A DNA stretch of 45,572 bases, from contig JAHFOQ010000005.1 in NCBI GenBank assembly GCA_023261595.1, forward strand, positions 1-45,572. The letters are read 5' to 3'. This document shows positions 31,397 through 39,584 of the stretch, piece by piece; the first letter of the stretch is position 1; each line of letters opens with the position of its first letter. The DNA comes from a bacterium (lineage in GTDB: Bacteria > Patescibacteriota > Saccharimonadia > CAILAD01 > BJGX01). The notes beneath the pieces were generated by a model. It searched no databases. It saw nothing but the letters and a program-made list of their open reading frames with translations, and was not told where the DNA came from. The position numbers were made by a program, and so were the translations under genes.

Positions 31397-32776
31397 TTAT
31401 TTACCAATACAAAAATTACTAAATACTTCACTAATCATCTCAGTAGAAGTTTGCTTTCCGCTTAACTTATTGAATATTTCTACTAAACTTTGTAGTTCAA
31501 CTAAAACAATATCATCACTGACGTTATTCTGAAGTAATGTATTAAGTATGGTTAGTTGTTTTTTAGCATCTCGAAATAACTGTAACTGTCTATTCGTAAG
31601 TAGTGTTACACTATCTAGTCGAATATCTTGGGTAAAAACTTGGAGTGAATCGGTAACTGATTTAATGAGATTTTTATCTTTTGCATTAATTGATAAAGTC
31701 GAAAATTTTGTAAAGAATTTTTTAGGTGATTGTAGAGATGTGTCTGATTTACTAAATACAACGAGTGTTTTTTCTGGATTAAGAAGTGTGGTGAGTCCAT
31801 TATCGCTGAGATATTTCTCTGTATCTAGTTGTTTTCCAGGTTCAATAAGTAATAATATAATGTCACTATGGGTGATTTCTTGTTTGGTTCTTTCAATACC
31901 AAGTTTTTCTACCCTATCTTTAGAATTATGTAGCCCTGCAGTATCAGTTAGAACAAAGTTTATACCGTTTACTGTAATAGATTCTGTTAATACATCACGA
32001 GTAGTTCCTGCAATGTCTGTAACAAGTGCTCTATCATAACCAAGTAAACTGTTGAGTAGTGTACTTTTTCCAGCGTTTGGTAGACCAACCAATGCAACCT
32101 TAAAGCCCTCTCGAATAATATTTTGATGACGGGCATTTTGTAAGATTAGGGTAATTTCATCTTGTGTGGTAAGAATAATTTTTTTAGCATCAACTGAGGA
32201 AATAGATGGTATATCTTCTTCAGAAAAATCTAGATTGGCAATATAATATGCACTTAGGGAAATTATTTGAGATTTTAATGTTTCAATTTGTTTCGACAGC
32301 GCGCCATTAAGTAATTGGGTAGCCTGTTTGGCTGATCGTTTATTCTGTGCGCTGATAAGCTCCGCTACAGCTTCCGCCTGAATAAGATCAATCTTTCCAT
32401 TCAAAAATGCTCGTTGGGTAAATTCGCCTGGTTGGGCTTGTCGAGTATTTGGCTGATTAACAATATATGAAAGAACTAAATTAATAATAGCGGGTGAGCC
32501 ATGTAGATGTAATTCAACAATATCTTCTCCGGTATAACTATTTGGGCTTGGCATATATACTGCCATTGCTTGGTCTATTTTTTTATTGTCTATCTGAATC
32601 CAGCCAAGCTGTAATTCACGTGGCTTGAGTGATCGATTTTTTGCTGGTATAAAGACTTCTTTTACTATACTTTTTGCTAATTCACCAGAAATTCGAATAA
32701 TAGCAAGAGCTCCTAATCCAGTGGGGGTTGCTAGAGCAGCTATTGTATCTTTTGTCGATTCCATTTTGTTAGCCAT
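31397..32776 (-). CDS. mnmE: tRNA modification GTPase
   Basis: MnmE with MnmG installs the 5-(carboxymethyl)aminomethyl group on U34 of certain tRNAs. The 459-residue length is normal. The N-terminal folate-binding domain starts with DTIAALATPTGLGALAIIRI. The G domain sits inside the helical domain with VGLPNAGKSTLLNSL near residue 230 and LTDTAGLHN. The chain ends in the invariant CIGK, whose Cys is needed for the reaction. It is last of the rpmH operon, as in many bacteria. Met5 at 32764 is an alternative start. Confidence 0.96.
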   Translation of the reverse strand: MANKMESTKDTIAALATPTGLGALAIIRISGELAKSIVKEVFIPAKNRSLKPRELQLGWIQIDNKKIDQAMAVYMPSPNSYTGEDIVELHLHGSPAIINLVLSYIVNQPNTRQAQPGEFTQRAFLNGKIDLIQAEAVAELISAQNKRSAKQATQLLNGALSKQIETLKSQIISLSAYYIANLDFSEEDIPSISSVDAKKIILTTQDEITLILQNARHQNIIREGFKVALVGLPNAGKSTLLNSLLGYDRALVTDIAGTTRDVLTESITVNGINFVLTDTAGLHNSKDRVEKLGIERTKQEITHSDIILLLIEPGKQLDTEKYLSDNGLTTLLNPEKTLVVFSKSDTSLQSPKKFFTKFSTLSINAKDKNLIKSVTDSLQVFTQDIRLDSVTLLTNRQLQLFRDAKKQLTILNTLLQNNVSDDIVLVELQSLVEIFNKLSGKQTSTEMISEVFSNFCIGK

Positions 32777-32791
32777 ATTACTAATTGAAAT

Positions 32792-33229
32792 TTAAGCTTT
32801 TTTTACAACAATAGAACGATTCGGCTCTTGGCCTTCACTCTCAGTAATAACTTCAGAATTTTCTGAGAGATATGTGTGTATTGCTCGTCGTTCAAATGAA
32901 TTCATTGCGGGTAAACGTTTTGGTCTACCACTCTGAGTAACTTCTTTTGCAATACTTTCAGCAATTGCACTAAGTTTTTTTATGCGTTCTTTTTTATATC
33001 CAGCAACGTCAATAATACACCACTCTGAATCAGGATTTTGACGCTTCATAATACTATTTACTAAGTGCTGTAACGAGCGAAGATTATCACCCTTTTTACC
33101 AATTAGTAATGCGTGGTCTGGGCTCTCAATATCTATCTCGTTCTCTTCAGTTATATTTACCGTGTAGCTAATACCAATTTTATCAAGAATATCGCTAACA
33201 ATTTCTTTTGCCGCTTCTCTACTTTCCAC
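32792..33229 (-). CDS. khpB: RNA-binding protein KhpB (Jag), short form
   Basis: This 145-residue protein has a KH domain with LLIGKKGDNLRSLQHLVN at about 40-57 and an R3H domain with MNSFERRAIHTYL at about 108-120. These bind single-stranded RNA. The Jag-N domain present in Firmicutes homologues is missing. KhpB pairs with KhpA in many bacteria and affects cell-wall synthesis and division through RNA binding. The gene overlaps yidC by 11 bp, the usual order. Confidence 0.93.
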   Translation of the reverse strand: MESREAAKEIVSDILDKIGISYTVNITEENEIDIESPDHALLIGKKGDNLRSLQHLVNSIMKRQNPDSEWCIIDVAGYKKERIKKLSAIAESIAKEVTQSGRPKRLPAMNSFERRAIHTYLSENSEVITESEGQEPNRSIVVKKA

Positions 33230-34040
33230 GACGTTTTCCGATACTCTTAGTATCTTTCTTTTTTGGTTGAGCGATTTTCTTTACTACAGTTACTTCTTCC
33301 ATTTCTTCTACTTCTTCACTCATTACAATTTTTTGTTGTAAGATCGAGACTAGGTTTGCAGTTAGCCAGTAAAGTGGGAGTGCGGCTGGTAATTTCCAAG
33401 CAATAAATACCGTAACAAGTGGAAAAATATAGTTCATCATCTTTGTTGCTGCAGCACTCGGGTCAGATTTATCAGTTTGTTTTGGTGCGATCATTTGTAC
33501 TTGAATAAATTGAGTTATTCCAGCGAGTATTGCTAATGGAATACTTGGATTAGTCATTGAAACAATCCCAAATAAGGTAGGATGGAAGCTCGAAGGATCT
33601 TGAATAATAGATTGTACCGCTGGAAGATGTTGAATTGGTAGATAAAGCAGGTTAGCTAATTCTGCAGTGTTATGAGTTGCGGCTTGAAAAACAAAATACA
33701 GTGCTATAAGAAATGGAAACTGCAAAAGTACTGGTAAGCATGCTGAGAACGGTGATATTTCTTTTTCTTTATATAATTCCATAAGCATTTGAGACTCTAA
33801 TGCCTTATCTCCATTTGCTTTCTTTTTCAGTTTAGCAATTTCTGGCTGCAACGACTGCATCTTTTTTTGGCTTCTAAGTTGCTTTGAAGTAAGTGGCCAA
33901 AGCGCAAAACGAATAATTAAGGTAAGAATAATAACACTTATACCAAAATCGTGCCCTGGAATTAATCCATAAATAAGAAAGAGTAAGTTTAGTAGTGGCT
34001 GAAGAAAAACTACCTGTAATAAATGAAAAATTGGGCTCAT
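33219..34040 (-). CDS. yidC: Membrane protein insertase YidC/Oxa1
   Basis: This 273-residue insertase consists of the conserved core only. The first core helix contains the functional Arg in SVIILTLIIRFALWPLT. A charged hairpin (SQKKMQSLQPEIAKLKKKAN) follows, and then four further helices. The large outer P1 domain of proteobacterial YidC and the lipoprotein signal of Gram-positive SpoIIIJ are both absent. The Lys-rich C-terminus (KKKDTKSIGKRRGK) should bind ribosomes. It overlaps yidD by four bases and khpB by 11. Confidence 0.95.
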   Translation of the reverse strand: MSPIFHLLQVVFLQPLLNLLFLIYGLIPGHDFGISVIILTLIIRFALWPLTSKQLRSQKKMQSLQPEIAKLKKKANGDKALESQMLMELYKEKEISPFSACLPVLLQFPFLIALYFVFQAATHNTAELANLLYLPIQHLPAVQSIIQDPSSFHPTLFGIVSMTNPSIPLAILAGITQFIQVQMIAPKQTDKSDPSAAATKMMNYIFPLVTVFIAWKLPAALPLYWLTANLVSILQQKIVMSEEVEEMEEVTVVKKIAQPKKKDTKSIGKRRGK

Positions 34041-34288
34041 TGGGTCTCCTTAGGTAAATAACTCATATCAACGCGTGGCTGAACAAATGGATTACAACTG
34101 AGAATACGTTTTGTACTTAAGCCAAATGCCCTGATAATTGGTTGATGAATAAAAGCTTGTTTTGTATATTCACTACAAGTTGGGTAATGACGACAAAATC
34201 CATATGGATAGCGCGATTTAAACAGCCCATGGTCTGGTGATAGGGTTTTTTGATATAGATTTATTGAGGTAATAATAATTGGTTTCAT
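34037..34288 (-). CDS. yidD: Membrane protein insertion efficiency factor
   Basis: This 83-residue protein matches YidD throughout: INLYQKTLSPDHG, CRHYPTCSEYTKQA with its conserved Cys pair, and RILSCNPF. It is an amphipathic peripheral protein that assists YidC in membrane insertion. It is overlapped by four bases on both sides, between rnpA and yidC, the classical position. Confidence 0.95.
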   Translation of the reverse strand: MKPIIITSINLYQKTLSPDHGLFKSRYPYGFCRHYPTCSEYTKQAFIHQPIIRAFGLSTKRILSCNPFVQPRVDMSYLPKETQ

Positions 34289-34620
34289 TCGTTTTTAAAT
34301 ACTTTACTTGTTTGAAGGCTTTGTATAATGACTTTCTCTAGTTCTGAATGACTTAGTTCAGAAAGATCGGTGTATACATTTACTATAACGAAAAAACCAG
34401 GTATCGCCAATGAGATATTTCTTCGAATTATCTCTCGAATGCGTCGGCGAGCTCTGTTTCTTGTGACTGCTTTTTTGCTCACCTTTTTTGATACCACAAT
34501 ACCAAGCTTAATTATTGGACTCTTTACTTGAAGTGTCTTAATAGTAAAGTAAGGTGTACGTACACTTTTACCAAGCCGATAGGTTTTAGAAAATTCTACC
34601 TTTTTTCGGAGTGGTTCCAT
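34285..34620 (-). CDS. rnpA: Ribonuclease P protein component
   Basis: This 111-residue basic protein binds the catalytic RNase P RNA and helps process tRNA 5' ends. The signature ALKR-type region reads AVTRNRARRRIREIIRRN at about residues 51-68, the conserved RNR motif. YFTIKT and LGIVVSKKV strands precede it. It starts seven bases after rpmH. The RNase P RNA itself was not seen in this window. Confidence 0.95.
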   Translation of the reverse strand: MEPLRKKVEFSKTYRLGKSVRTPYFTIKTLQVKSPIIKLGIVVSKKVSKKAVTRNRARRRIREIIRRNISLAIPGFFVIVNVYTDLSELSHSELEKVIIQSLQTSKVFKNE

Positions 34621-34627
34621 AAATAAA

Positions 34628-34765
34628 CTAGGCTGAAATCTTTTTTCGGCCTTTTAATTTACGTCTTTTTAAGACTGCACGTCCTTGTCGAGTACTCATT
34701 CGAGCAAAGAAGCCATGTACACGAGCTCGGTAACGTTTTTTAGGTTGGTAGGTTTTTTTACTCAT
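34628..34765 (-). CDS. rpmH: Large-subunit ribosomal protein bL34
   Basis: This 45-residue gene reads [18 protein letters not shown], then [18 protein letters not shown] and KLKG, the unmistakable bL34 sequence. It is too short for common length cut-offs and is easily missed. It is the first gene of the rpmH-rnpA-yidD-yidC-khpB-mnmE operon. No Shine-Dalgarno site lies before the ATG; the promoter ends 11 bases upstream, so the leader is about five nucleotides at most. Confidence 0.97.
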   Translation of the reverse strand: MSKKTYQPKKRYRARVHGFFARMSTRQGRAVLKRRKLKGRKKISA

Positions 34766-34776
34766 AGGTCTTATAT

Positions 34777-34805
34777 ATACTACAGATTTTTATTCCATTA
34801 GTCAA
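34777..34805 (-). promoter_or_regulatory. Promoter of the rpmH operon
   Basis: On the minus strand TTGACT (34800-34805) and TAGTAT (34777-34782) are separated by exactly 17 bp. The -35 is five of six to consensus. The start point would be about five bases before the rpmH ATG. Confidence 0.65.
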
Positions 34806-34819
34806 TCTAATTAAGGTAT

Positions 34820-34876
34820 TTTTCCACAACCTCTTGGTTAGAAACAGATTTCTGGTTTTTGTTTGGTTGTGGAAAA
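34820..34876. promoter_or_regulatory. DnaA-box pair upstream of dnaA
   Basis: TTTTCCACA at 34820-34828 and its inverse TGTGGAAAA at 34868-34876 face each other across 39 bp. The second overlaps a possible dnaA -35 (TTGTGG, 34867-34872), which is 17 bp from TATTAT at 34890-34895. DnaA binding here would repress its own gene, as known in other bacteria. Confidence 0.7.
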
Positions 34877-34922
34877 CTTTTTTAGCGATTATTATAGTAG
34901 TAAAGAAGGGGTGAGAAGATAC

Positions 34923-36272
34923 GTGGAGAACTCAGAAACAAAACTATGGGAATTAGTTCGTGGTAACTTACAGTTATCACTCTCTTCAGCTAATTTCTCT
35001 ACATGGATCGCAACAACTCAAGCAGAGTCGATTACTAATTCATCGGCACACATTCGTGTACCAAACTATATGACGAAGCATTATCTAGAAACTAAGTTTT
35101 ATCAAGATATTCTTGATGCATTTTCTCAGATAGATCATCCAATAGAAAAGGTGGTATTTAGTATTGGTAAAGTTGATAAATCAGCTATTAGTCGTCCAAA
35201 TACAACCTCTACAAAACCTGTAGAACAAAAACCTTCTGAAGAGCCAATAAAAACTACTACTCTAAATACACCTTTTCAAAGTAAATATAATTTTTCTAAT
35301 TTTATTGTGGGTTCTGGTAATCGCCTCGCTTTCTCAGCAGCCCAGCTTGTAGTAGAAAAGCCAGGTTCTGCGTATAATCCCCTCTTTTTATATGGACCAG
35401 CGGGAGTGGGCAAAACTCATTTAATGTGGGCGATAAATACCGAAATTCATAAACTTAACCCAGATGCACGTATTGTATATGTCACTAGTGAACAAATTAT
35501 TAGTGAATTTGTGCAAGCAATCCGTAAAGGGGAGAAATTTACCAACAAATACCGTGAAGTAGATGTTTTACTAGTAGATGATATGCAATTTATTGCAGGT
35601 GCTGAAAAAACTCAAGAAGAGTTTTTTCATACATTTAATACTCTCCATCAAAACAATCGTCAAATTGTTTTATGTTCTGATAGACCACCAAAAGAAATAC
35701 CGACACTTGAAGCACGTTTACGTTCTCGGTTTGAATGGGGAATGGTAGCAGATATCCAACCTCCTGACTTAGAAACTCGCATAGCGATTGTTATGCAGAA
35801 GGCTCAAGATAAAGGTGTTAACCTAGATGAATCTGTAGCAGACCTAATTGCTCGCTCGGCTGAAATGAATATTCGTGAGTTAGAAGGAGCGCTTACAAAA
35901 GTACTGGGTTATTGTTTAGCACATAATACTGAATTAACCTTTGAAGTAGCTGAGATGGCCCTCGGAGATCAAAGTAAGCAGAAAAAACGTGTAGAAGTAA
36001 AAGATATACTCCAAAAAACAGCCAGTTATTATAATATTTCCTATGACGAGATAATGGGCACCCGTAGAAATAAAGAAATTGTACTACCCCGACAGATTGC
36101 AATGTATTTTATGCGTACCGAACTTCACCTTAGTTTCCCTATTATTGCGGCGAAACTCGGTGGGAGAGACCATACAACAATTATGCATGGAGTAAAGAAA
36201 TTAGAAAAAAACATTCCCAATGATAGTAATTTAGCTTCAGATATAACAAAGCTTAAAGCAGAAATATTCTAA
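34923..36272 (+). CDS. dnaA: Chromosomal replication initiator
   Basis: DnaA binds 9-mer boxes at oriC, melts DNA and recruits helicase. From the GTG at 34923 the protein has 449 residues. Domain I (KLWELVRGNLQLSLS, FSTWIA) is followed by a short linker. The AAA+ domain has Walker A LYGPAGVGKTHL near 155-163, Walker B VDVLLVDDMQF near 216 and RLRSRFEWGM as sensor region. Domain IV carries the DNA-binding GGRDHTTIMHGVK near 415. Starts at TTG 34863 and GTG 34911 are also in frame; 34923 is preferred because it gives the usual beginning and has GGGGTGAG upstream, but this is not certain. Confidence 0.95.
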   Translation: MENSETKLWELVRGNLQLSLSSANFSTWIATTQAESITNSSAHIRVPNYMTKHYLETKFYQDILDAFSQIDHPIEKVVFSIGKVDKSAISRPNTTSTKPVEQKPSEEPIKTTTLNTPFQSKYNFSNFIVGSGNRLAFSAAQLVVEKPGSAYNPLFLYGPAGVGKTHLMWAINTEIHKLNPDARIVYVTSEQIISEFVQAIRKGEKFTNKYREVDVLLVDDMQFIAGAEKTQEEFFHTFNTLHQNNRQIVLCSDRPPKEIPTLEARLRSRFEWGMVADIQPPDLETRIAIVMQKAQDKGVNLDESVADLIARSAEMNIRELEGALTKVLGYCLAHNTELTFEVAEMALGDQSKQKKRVEVKDILQKTASYYNISYDEIMGTRRNKEIVLPRQIAMYFMRTELHLSFPIIAAKLGGRDHTTIMHGVKKLEKNIPNDSNLASDITKLKAEIF

Positions 36273-36549
36273 CTGTGGAAAAGTATGTGTATAAGTTGTG
36301 GGAATTGTGTGTAAGTCTTGTGTATGGTGTGTGTAGAAAACGAGCAGTTACCCACAAACAGATACGGTTAGTAATTATGGCTATGTATAACTCAGTACTT
36401 ACACACGTTCTATACTCAGGAAATACACATTTTAACCACAGTATAAGAATAGCCTTTTTAACTATCACAAAAGCTAAAAATAACATTTTCCACAATTTCC
36501 ACAGGACCTATTACTACTATCATTTATTTAATCTAGTACAATATTAGTT
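36273..36549. other. Presumed oriC: dnaA-dnaN intergenic region with DnaA boxes
   Basis: This 277-bp stretch is the longest non-coding gap here. It contains TGTGGAAAA (36274-36282), TGTGTATAA (36286-36294, a perfect inverse TTATACACA box), TGTGTGTAA (36306-36314), TTACCCACA (36348-36356), and two boxes that abut head to tail, TTTTCCACA (36486-36494) and ATTTCCACA (36495-36503). The right part is AT-rich and could be the unwinding element. Position between dnaA and dnaN and the box density together fit an origin. Confidence 0.82.
36537..36542 (+). promoter_or_regulatory. Leaderless-type -10 box (TACAAT) for dnaN
   Basis: TACAAT ends seven bases before the dnaN ATG. There is no Shine-Dalgarno site. 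The DnaA boxes 34-51 bp upstream could link dnaN expression to DnaA. Confidence 0.5.
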
Positions 36550-37650
36550 ATGAAGGTTTCTTTATTACAACAAAATATTGATACAGGATTATCTATTACT
36601 TCTCGAATAGTACAACCTACTAATAGCCTCCCTATTCTTGGTAATATCCTTGTTTTAGTAGAAAAGGGTTCAATTGAACTTCAAGCTACTAATCTCGAGC
36701 TCTCTATTCGGTATAATATGCCTGCTAAAGTAGAAGTAGAAGGTAGCTGTTCTCTTCCCGCTCGCCTTTTCTTTGATATTGTCCATTCATTAAATGACGA
36801 TAAGATTCAACTTACTTCAAATAAAGATAATATTATCTTGAGAACAGATGGTTTTGAAGCTGAAATGAATGGGTTAAATGCGACTGACTTTCCACAAATA
36901 CCAGAAATTACTACAAAAAATACTATTACCCTCCCATATGAAGTATTTATGAGTTCAGTTGAAGAAATTTTACCAGCCGTTAGTATTGATGAATCTCGCC
37001 CAATTTTAGCTGGAGTACTTATTAATATTACTAAGAAAGAACTTCTTTTGGCTGGTACAGATAGTTACCGACTCGCCCAAAATAAGTTAATGATTGATTC
37101 GGATAAAGAAATTTCAGTTATTGTTCCTGCTTCTACTCTCTCTGAAGTATTGCGTGTTGCTTCTATTCTTTCCCCAGAAGAAATAACGATGCAGCTAAGT
37201 GAAACTGAAATTATTTTTGAGATAGGACAAGCACAAATTATCAGCCAACTTATAGAAGGACAATACCCAGATTATAAAAAGATAATTCCTGAAAAATCTA
37301 CCACACAAATTATTCTTGAAAAGAAAGAACTTACCAGGGCTATTAAGATTGCATCGTTATTTTCACGCGAGAATGCTCATAGTATAGAACTTGTAGTAGA
37401 TGCACGAGAACTTATTATTAACTCTAAAGCGAGTGATGTAGGTACGAATTCTTCAAAAATTCCAGCTAAGGTATCTGGTGATCCAATTACGATGAATGTT
37501 AACGCTAAATACCTCTTAGACGCAGCCAATTCAATTAAGAGTGATATACTCCAACTTCTCTTCACCGACAAGCTAGAACCTTGTGTGGTGAAGCCTGAAG
37601 GTAAATATCACTCAGACTATGTACACATAATAATGCCACTTCGTAGTTAG
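36550..37650 (+). CDS. dnaN: DNA polymerase III beta sliding clamp
   Basis: The 366-residue clamp has the usual three-domain length. MKVSLLQQNIDTGLSI opens domain I with LPILGNILV. DSYRLAQNKL lies at the domain II edge, and the C-terminus YHSDYVHIIMPLRS is the typical end that forms the partner-binding pocket. It tethers polymerase and other proteins to DNA. It follows the origin and is transcribed toward recF with only one base between stop and start. Confidence 0.96.
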   Translation: MKVSLLQQNIDTGLSITSRIVQPTNSLPILGNILVLVEKGSIELQATNLELSIRYNMPAKVEVEGSCSLPARLFFDIVHSLNDDKIQLTSNKDNIILRTDGFEAEMNGLNATDFPQIPEITTKNTITLPYEVFMSSVEEILPAVSIDESRPILAGVLINITKKELLLAGTDSYRLAQNKLMIDSDKEISVIVPASTLSEVLRVASILSPEEITMQLSETEIIFEIGQAQIISQLIEGQYPDYKKIIPEKSTTQIILEKKELTRAIKIASLFSRENAHSIELVVDARELIINSKASDVGTNSSKIPAKVSGDPITMNVNAKYLLDAANSIKSDILQLLFTDKLEPCVVKPEGKYHSDYVHIIMPLRS

Positions 37651-37651
37651 T

Positions 37652-38698
37652 ATGCTAGAAAGTGTAGCTCTTACAAATTTTCGTAACTATTCAGACAAAA
37701 CAATTCAATTAACTGAACCAACTACAATAATTACCGGTAAAAATGCTATCGGTAAGACAAATATTTTAGAATCAATTTTTGTTGGGTTATTTACCAAGTC
37801 ATTTCGTGCTCATGATAGTCAGCTTATACAAAACAGTAAAGAATACTTTCGGATTGAACTAAAATTTCCTAAAAATACGTTAGCGTATCATTACACTGTT
37901 CAACCAAAACCAAAAAAAACTATTAAGCATAATACTAAGCTCACTACATTACGACAAAGTATTGGAACATTCCCTGTAGTTCTGTTCGAACCAAACTCTA
38001 TTCTCCTCTTCTCTCTTAGTCCAAGTTTGCGACGTAAATATCTTGATACCCTTCTTTACCAGCTTGATAAAAAATATGTAGAACATAGTATTGTTTATAA
38101 AAGAACGTTACGTCAACGAAATGCCTTACTTAAAAGAAATAAACAATCAGGTAAATATATGCCAGCAGATGAACAAATATATATTTATAATATTCAACTT
38201 GCAACTTCTGGCGCATATATAACAAAACGGCGTGGTGAATTCATAGCACAGATAACACCTCTCATTCAAGATTTTTATAATACTATTTCTTCAGGTAAGA
38301 AAAACATTCAAACAGAGTTTATCTACTCTAACGTTTCGGAAGAAGACTTACTTAACAAAATTCAAAATAATTGGTCGGTAGATAGTAGTGTTGGATTAAC
38401 TTTAATTGGCCCTCACCGAGAAGATTTTGTTGTGTTATTTAATAATGAACCAGTAAAAAATTATGCTTCTCGAGGAGAAATACGTTCATTACTTCTTGCA
38501 TTTAAATTTGCCGAACTTACATTGTTTAAAGATTCAAAAGAGCCACCTATTCTTTTACTTGATGATGTTTTTAGTGAACTTGATGAACAACGGCAAAAAC
38601 TACTAATAAAGAATACATCTAGCTACCAAACAATTATTACTAGTACCGATATTCCTCGAAATGTTATTAAAGAGTTTCAACATATTGAGCTAGTATGA
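37652..38698 (+). CDS. recF: DNA replication and repair protein RecF
   Basis: This 348-residue SMC-like ATPase loads RecA at gaps with RecO and RecR. LESVALTNFRNYSD begins the protein. Walker A is TGKNAIGKTNILES near residues 27-40, the signature region is GEIRSLLLAFKFAEL, and Walker B LLLDDVFSELDEQR is near 299. The start is fixed by position one base after dnaN. The stop TGA overlaps the ATG of the next gene (ATGA). Confidence 0.95.
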   Translation: MLESVALTNFRNYSDKTIQLTEPTTIITGKNAIGKTNILESIFVGLFTKSFRAHDSQLIQNSKEYFRIELKFPKNTLAYHYTVQPKPKKTIKHNTKLTTLRQSIGTFPVVLFEPNSILLFSLSPSLRRKYLDTLLYQLDKKYVEHSIVYKRTLRQRNALLKRNKQSGKYMPADEQIYIYNIQLATSGAYITKRRGEFIAQITPLIQDFYNTISSGKKNIQTEFIYSNVSEEDLLNKIQNNWSVDSSVGLTLIGPHREDFVVLFNNEPVKNYASRGEIRSLLLAFKFAELTLFKDSKEPPILLLDDVFSELDEQRQKLLIKNTSSYQTIITSTDIPRNVIKEFQHIELV

Positions 38699-38958
38699 GC
38701 GATTTAGAACCAATTAATTTTAGTCAATTTAAGAGGCATAAAGAATTATCAAATAGTAATAGAGATATATCTGAAATTCAGAATATTATTTTTGAAATAA
38801 CAAAAATACAAGTTAATATAAAAAAATATCAGCCTCCGGTTTTAGTAATTACAGCTCCAAGTGCATCAGCAGCAAGTGAACTGAATCTATCAAAACAAGT
38901 ATTACTATCAAAAATATCTCAGTACAATTTATCGCAAATAACTATCGTTATACAATAA
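38695..38958 (+). CDS. DciA-like (DUF721) protein, minimal, candidate helicase loader
   Basis: This 87-residue protein overlaps recF by four bases. Its second half, VLVITAPSASAASELNLSKQ followed by VLLSKISQYNLSQITIVIQ, has the shape of the DciA KH-like domain: a strand with paired hydrophobics, S/A-rich turn, EL, then LL-x-x-I. DUF721/DciA is the replicative helicase operator in most bacteria lacking DnaC/DnaI, and in Actinobacteria it lies right after recF. The protein is about half the usual length and lacks the disordered C-terminal extension. Identification rests on weak sequence match plus position. Confidence 0.6.
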   Translation: MSDLEPINFSQFKRHKELSNSNRDISEIQNIIFEITKIQVNIKKYQPPVLVITAPSASAASELNLSKQVLLSKISQYNLSQITIVIQ

Positions 38959-38963
38959 TTGTT

Positions 38964-39584
38964 TTATCCTGGCGGAGCTCCCTGTCCTTGAAGAAAGCGC
39001 AATTCTTTATACTGAATTTGTTCAGTATTAGTATTAATATTATTTGAATTTAAGTAATTAATAGCATTCTGTTTATATCTATCGTATGGATTGCTTTGAA
39101 TAGTAACGATAAACGTATTTGTTGCATTATTATATTCAATATAAAAACCATCACCTTGTCGAGGAAGTGATTTTATAAATCTCGTTCGTTCGGAAGTATC
39201 TTTTCCGGTTGTAAATATAAATGTTATTGGGTCAATCTTTTCATTATTAATTGATTCAATATTCGAAATCTTTATTGTGTATTGTGTGTTTTCTTTTAAA
39301 TTTGTATTCGGTTTTAAGGTTAAAACTGTATCGCTAATATTTTTTATAAAATATGAATTAGGTATTACTTCTACAATGTTTGCAGTTTCTTTTTTAGAAA
39401 GTGGTTTAGAAAATTCAAAAGTAATTTCTGAACTAACGTCTACTTCTTTACTATAATTAACTGGTTTTGTTTTTAGTAATAAGAATGATTGGTTTGTATT
39501 ACTCGAATTTAGAACAAATATAAACCCTAAAATAATTATAAGAAAAGCTACAAAAATAACTGCAATAATAATGTTCTTTTTCAT
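38964..39584 (-). CDS. Membrane-anchored protein with bacterial Ig-like (Big_5) domain
   Basis: This 206-residue protein has one membrane segment (about 5-27) followed by an Ig-like domain of about 95 residues. VDVSSEITFEFSKPLS and a later LTLKPNTNLKENTQYTIKIS and FIFTTGK are the pattern of the Big_5 (SbsA-type) fold of S-layer and surface proteins. The remaining about 70 residues are mixed and end in a Gly/Pro tail. It is the last gene of the operon entering from the right, overlapped by four bases with the gene before it. It probably has a structural or adhesive role outside the cell. Confidence 0.75.
   Translation of the reverse strand: MKKNIIIAVIFVAFLIIILGFIFVLNSSNTNQSFLLLKTKPVNYSKEVDVSSEITFEFSKPLSKKETANIVEVIPNSYFIKNISDTVLTLKPNTNLKENTQYTIKISNIESINNEKIDPITFIFTTGKDTSERTRFIKSLPRQGDGFYIEYNNATNTFIVTIQSNPYDRYKQNAINYLNSNNINTNTEQIQYKELRFLQGQGAPPG

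Noticed and set aside
31548-32039. Long antisense frame (163 codons) within mnmE
   Set aside because: It is a shadow of the conserved MnmE GTPase domain, with biased composition and no ribosome site or promoter.
34863-34922. dnaA start at TTG 34863
   Set aside because: It begins inside a DnaA box, upstream of the likely -10, and adds 20 residues not typical of DnaA; GTG 34923 (or 34911) is preferred.
36253-36547. Open frames on both strands inside the dnaA-dnaN gap
   Set aside because: They are rich in rare residue runs, lie across clustered DnaA boxes, overlap each other antisense and resemble no family; the region is better read as oriC.
38959-38963. Possible terminator between the DciA-like gene and the convergent Ig-like gene
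   Set aside because: Only five bases separate the genes and no stable hairpin with a T-tract was found around them.
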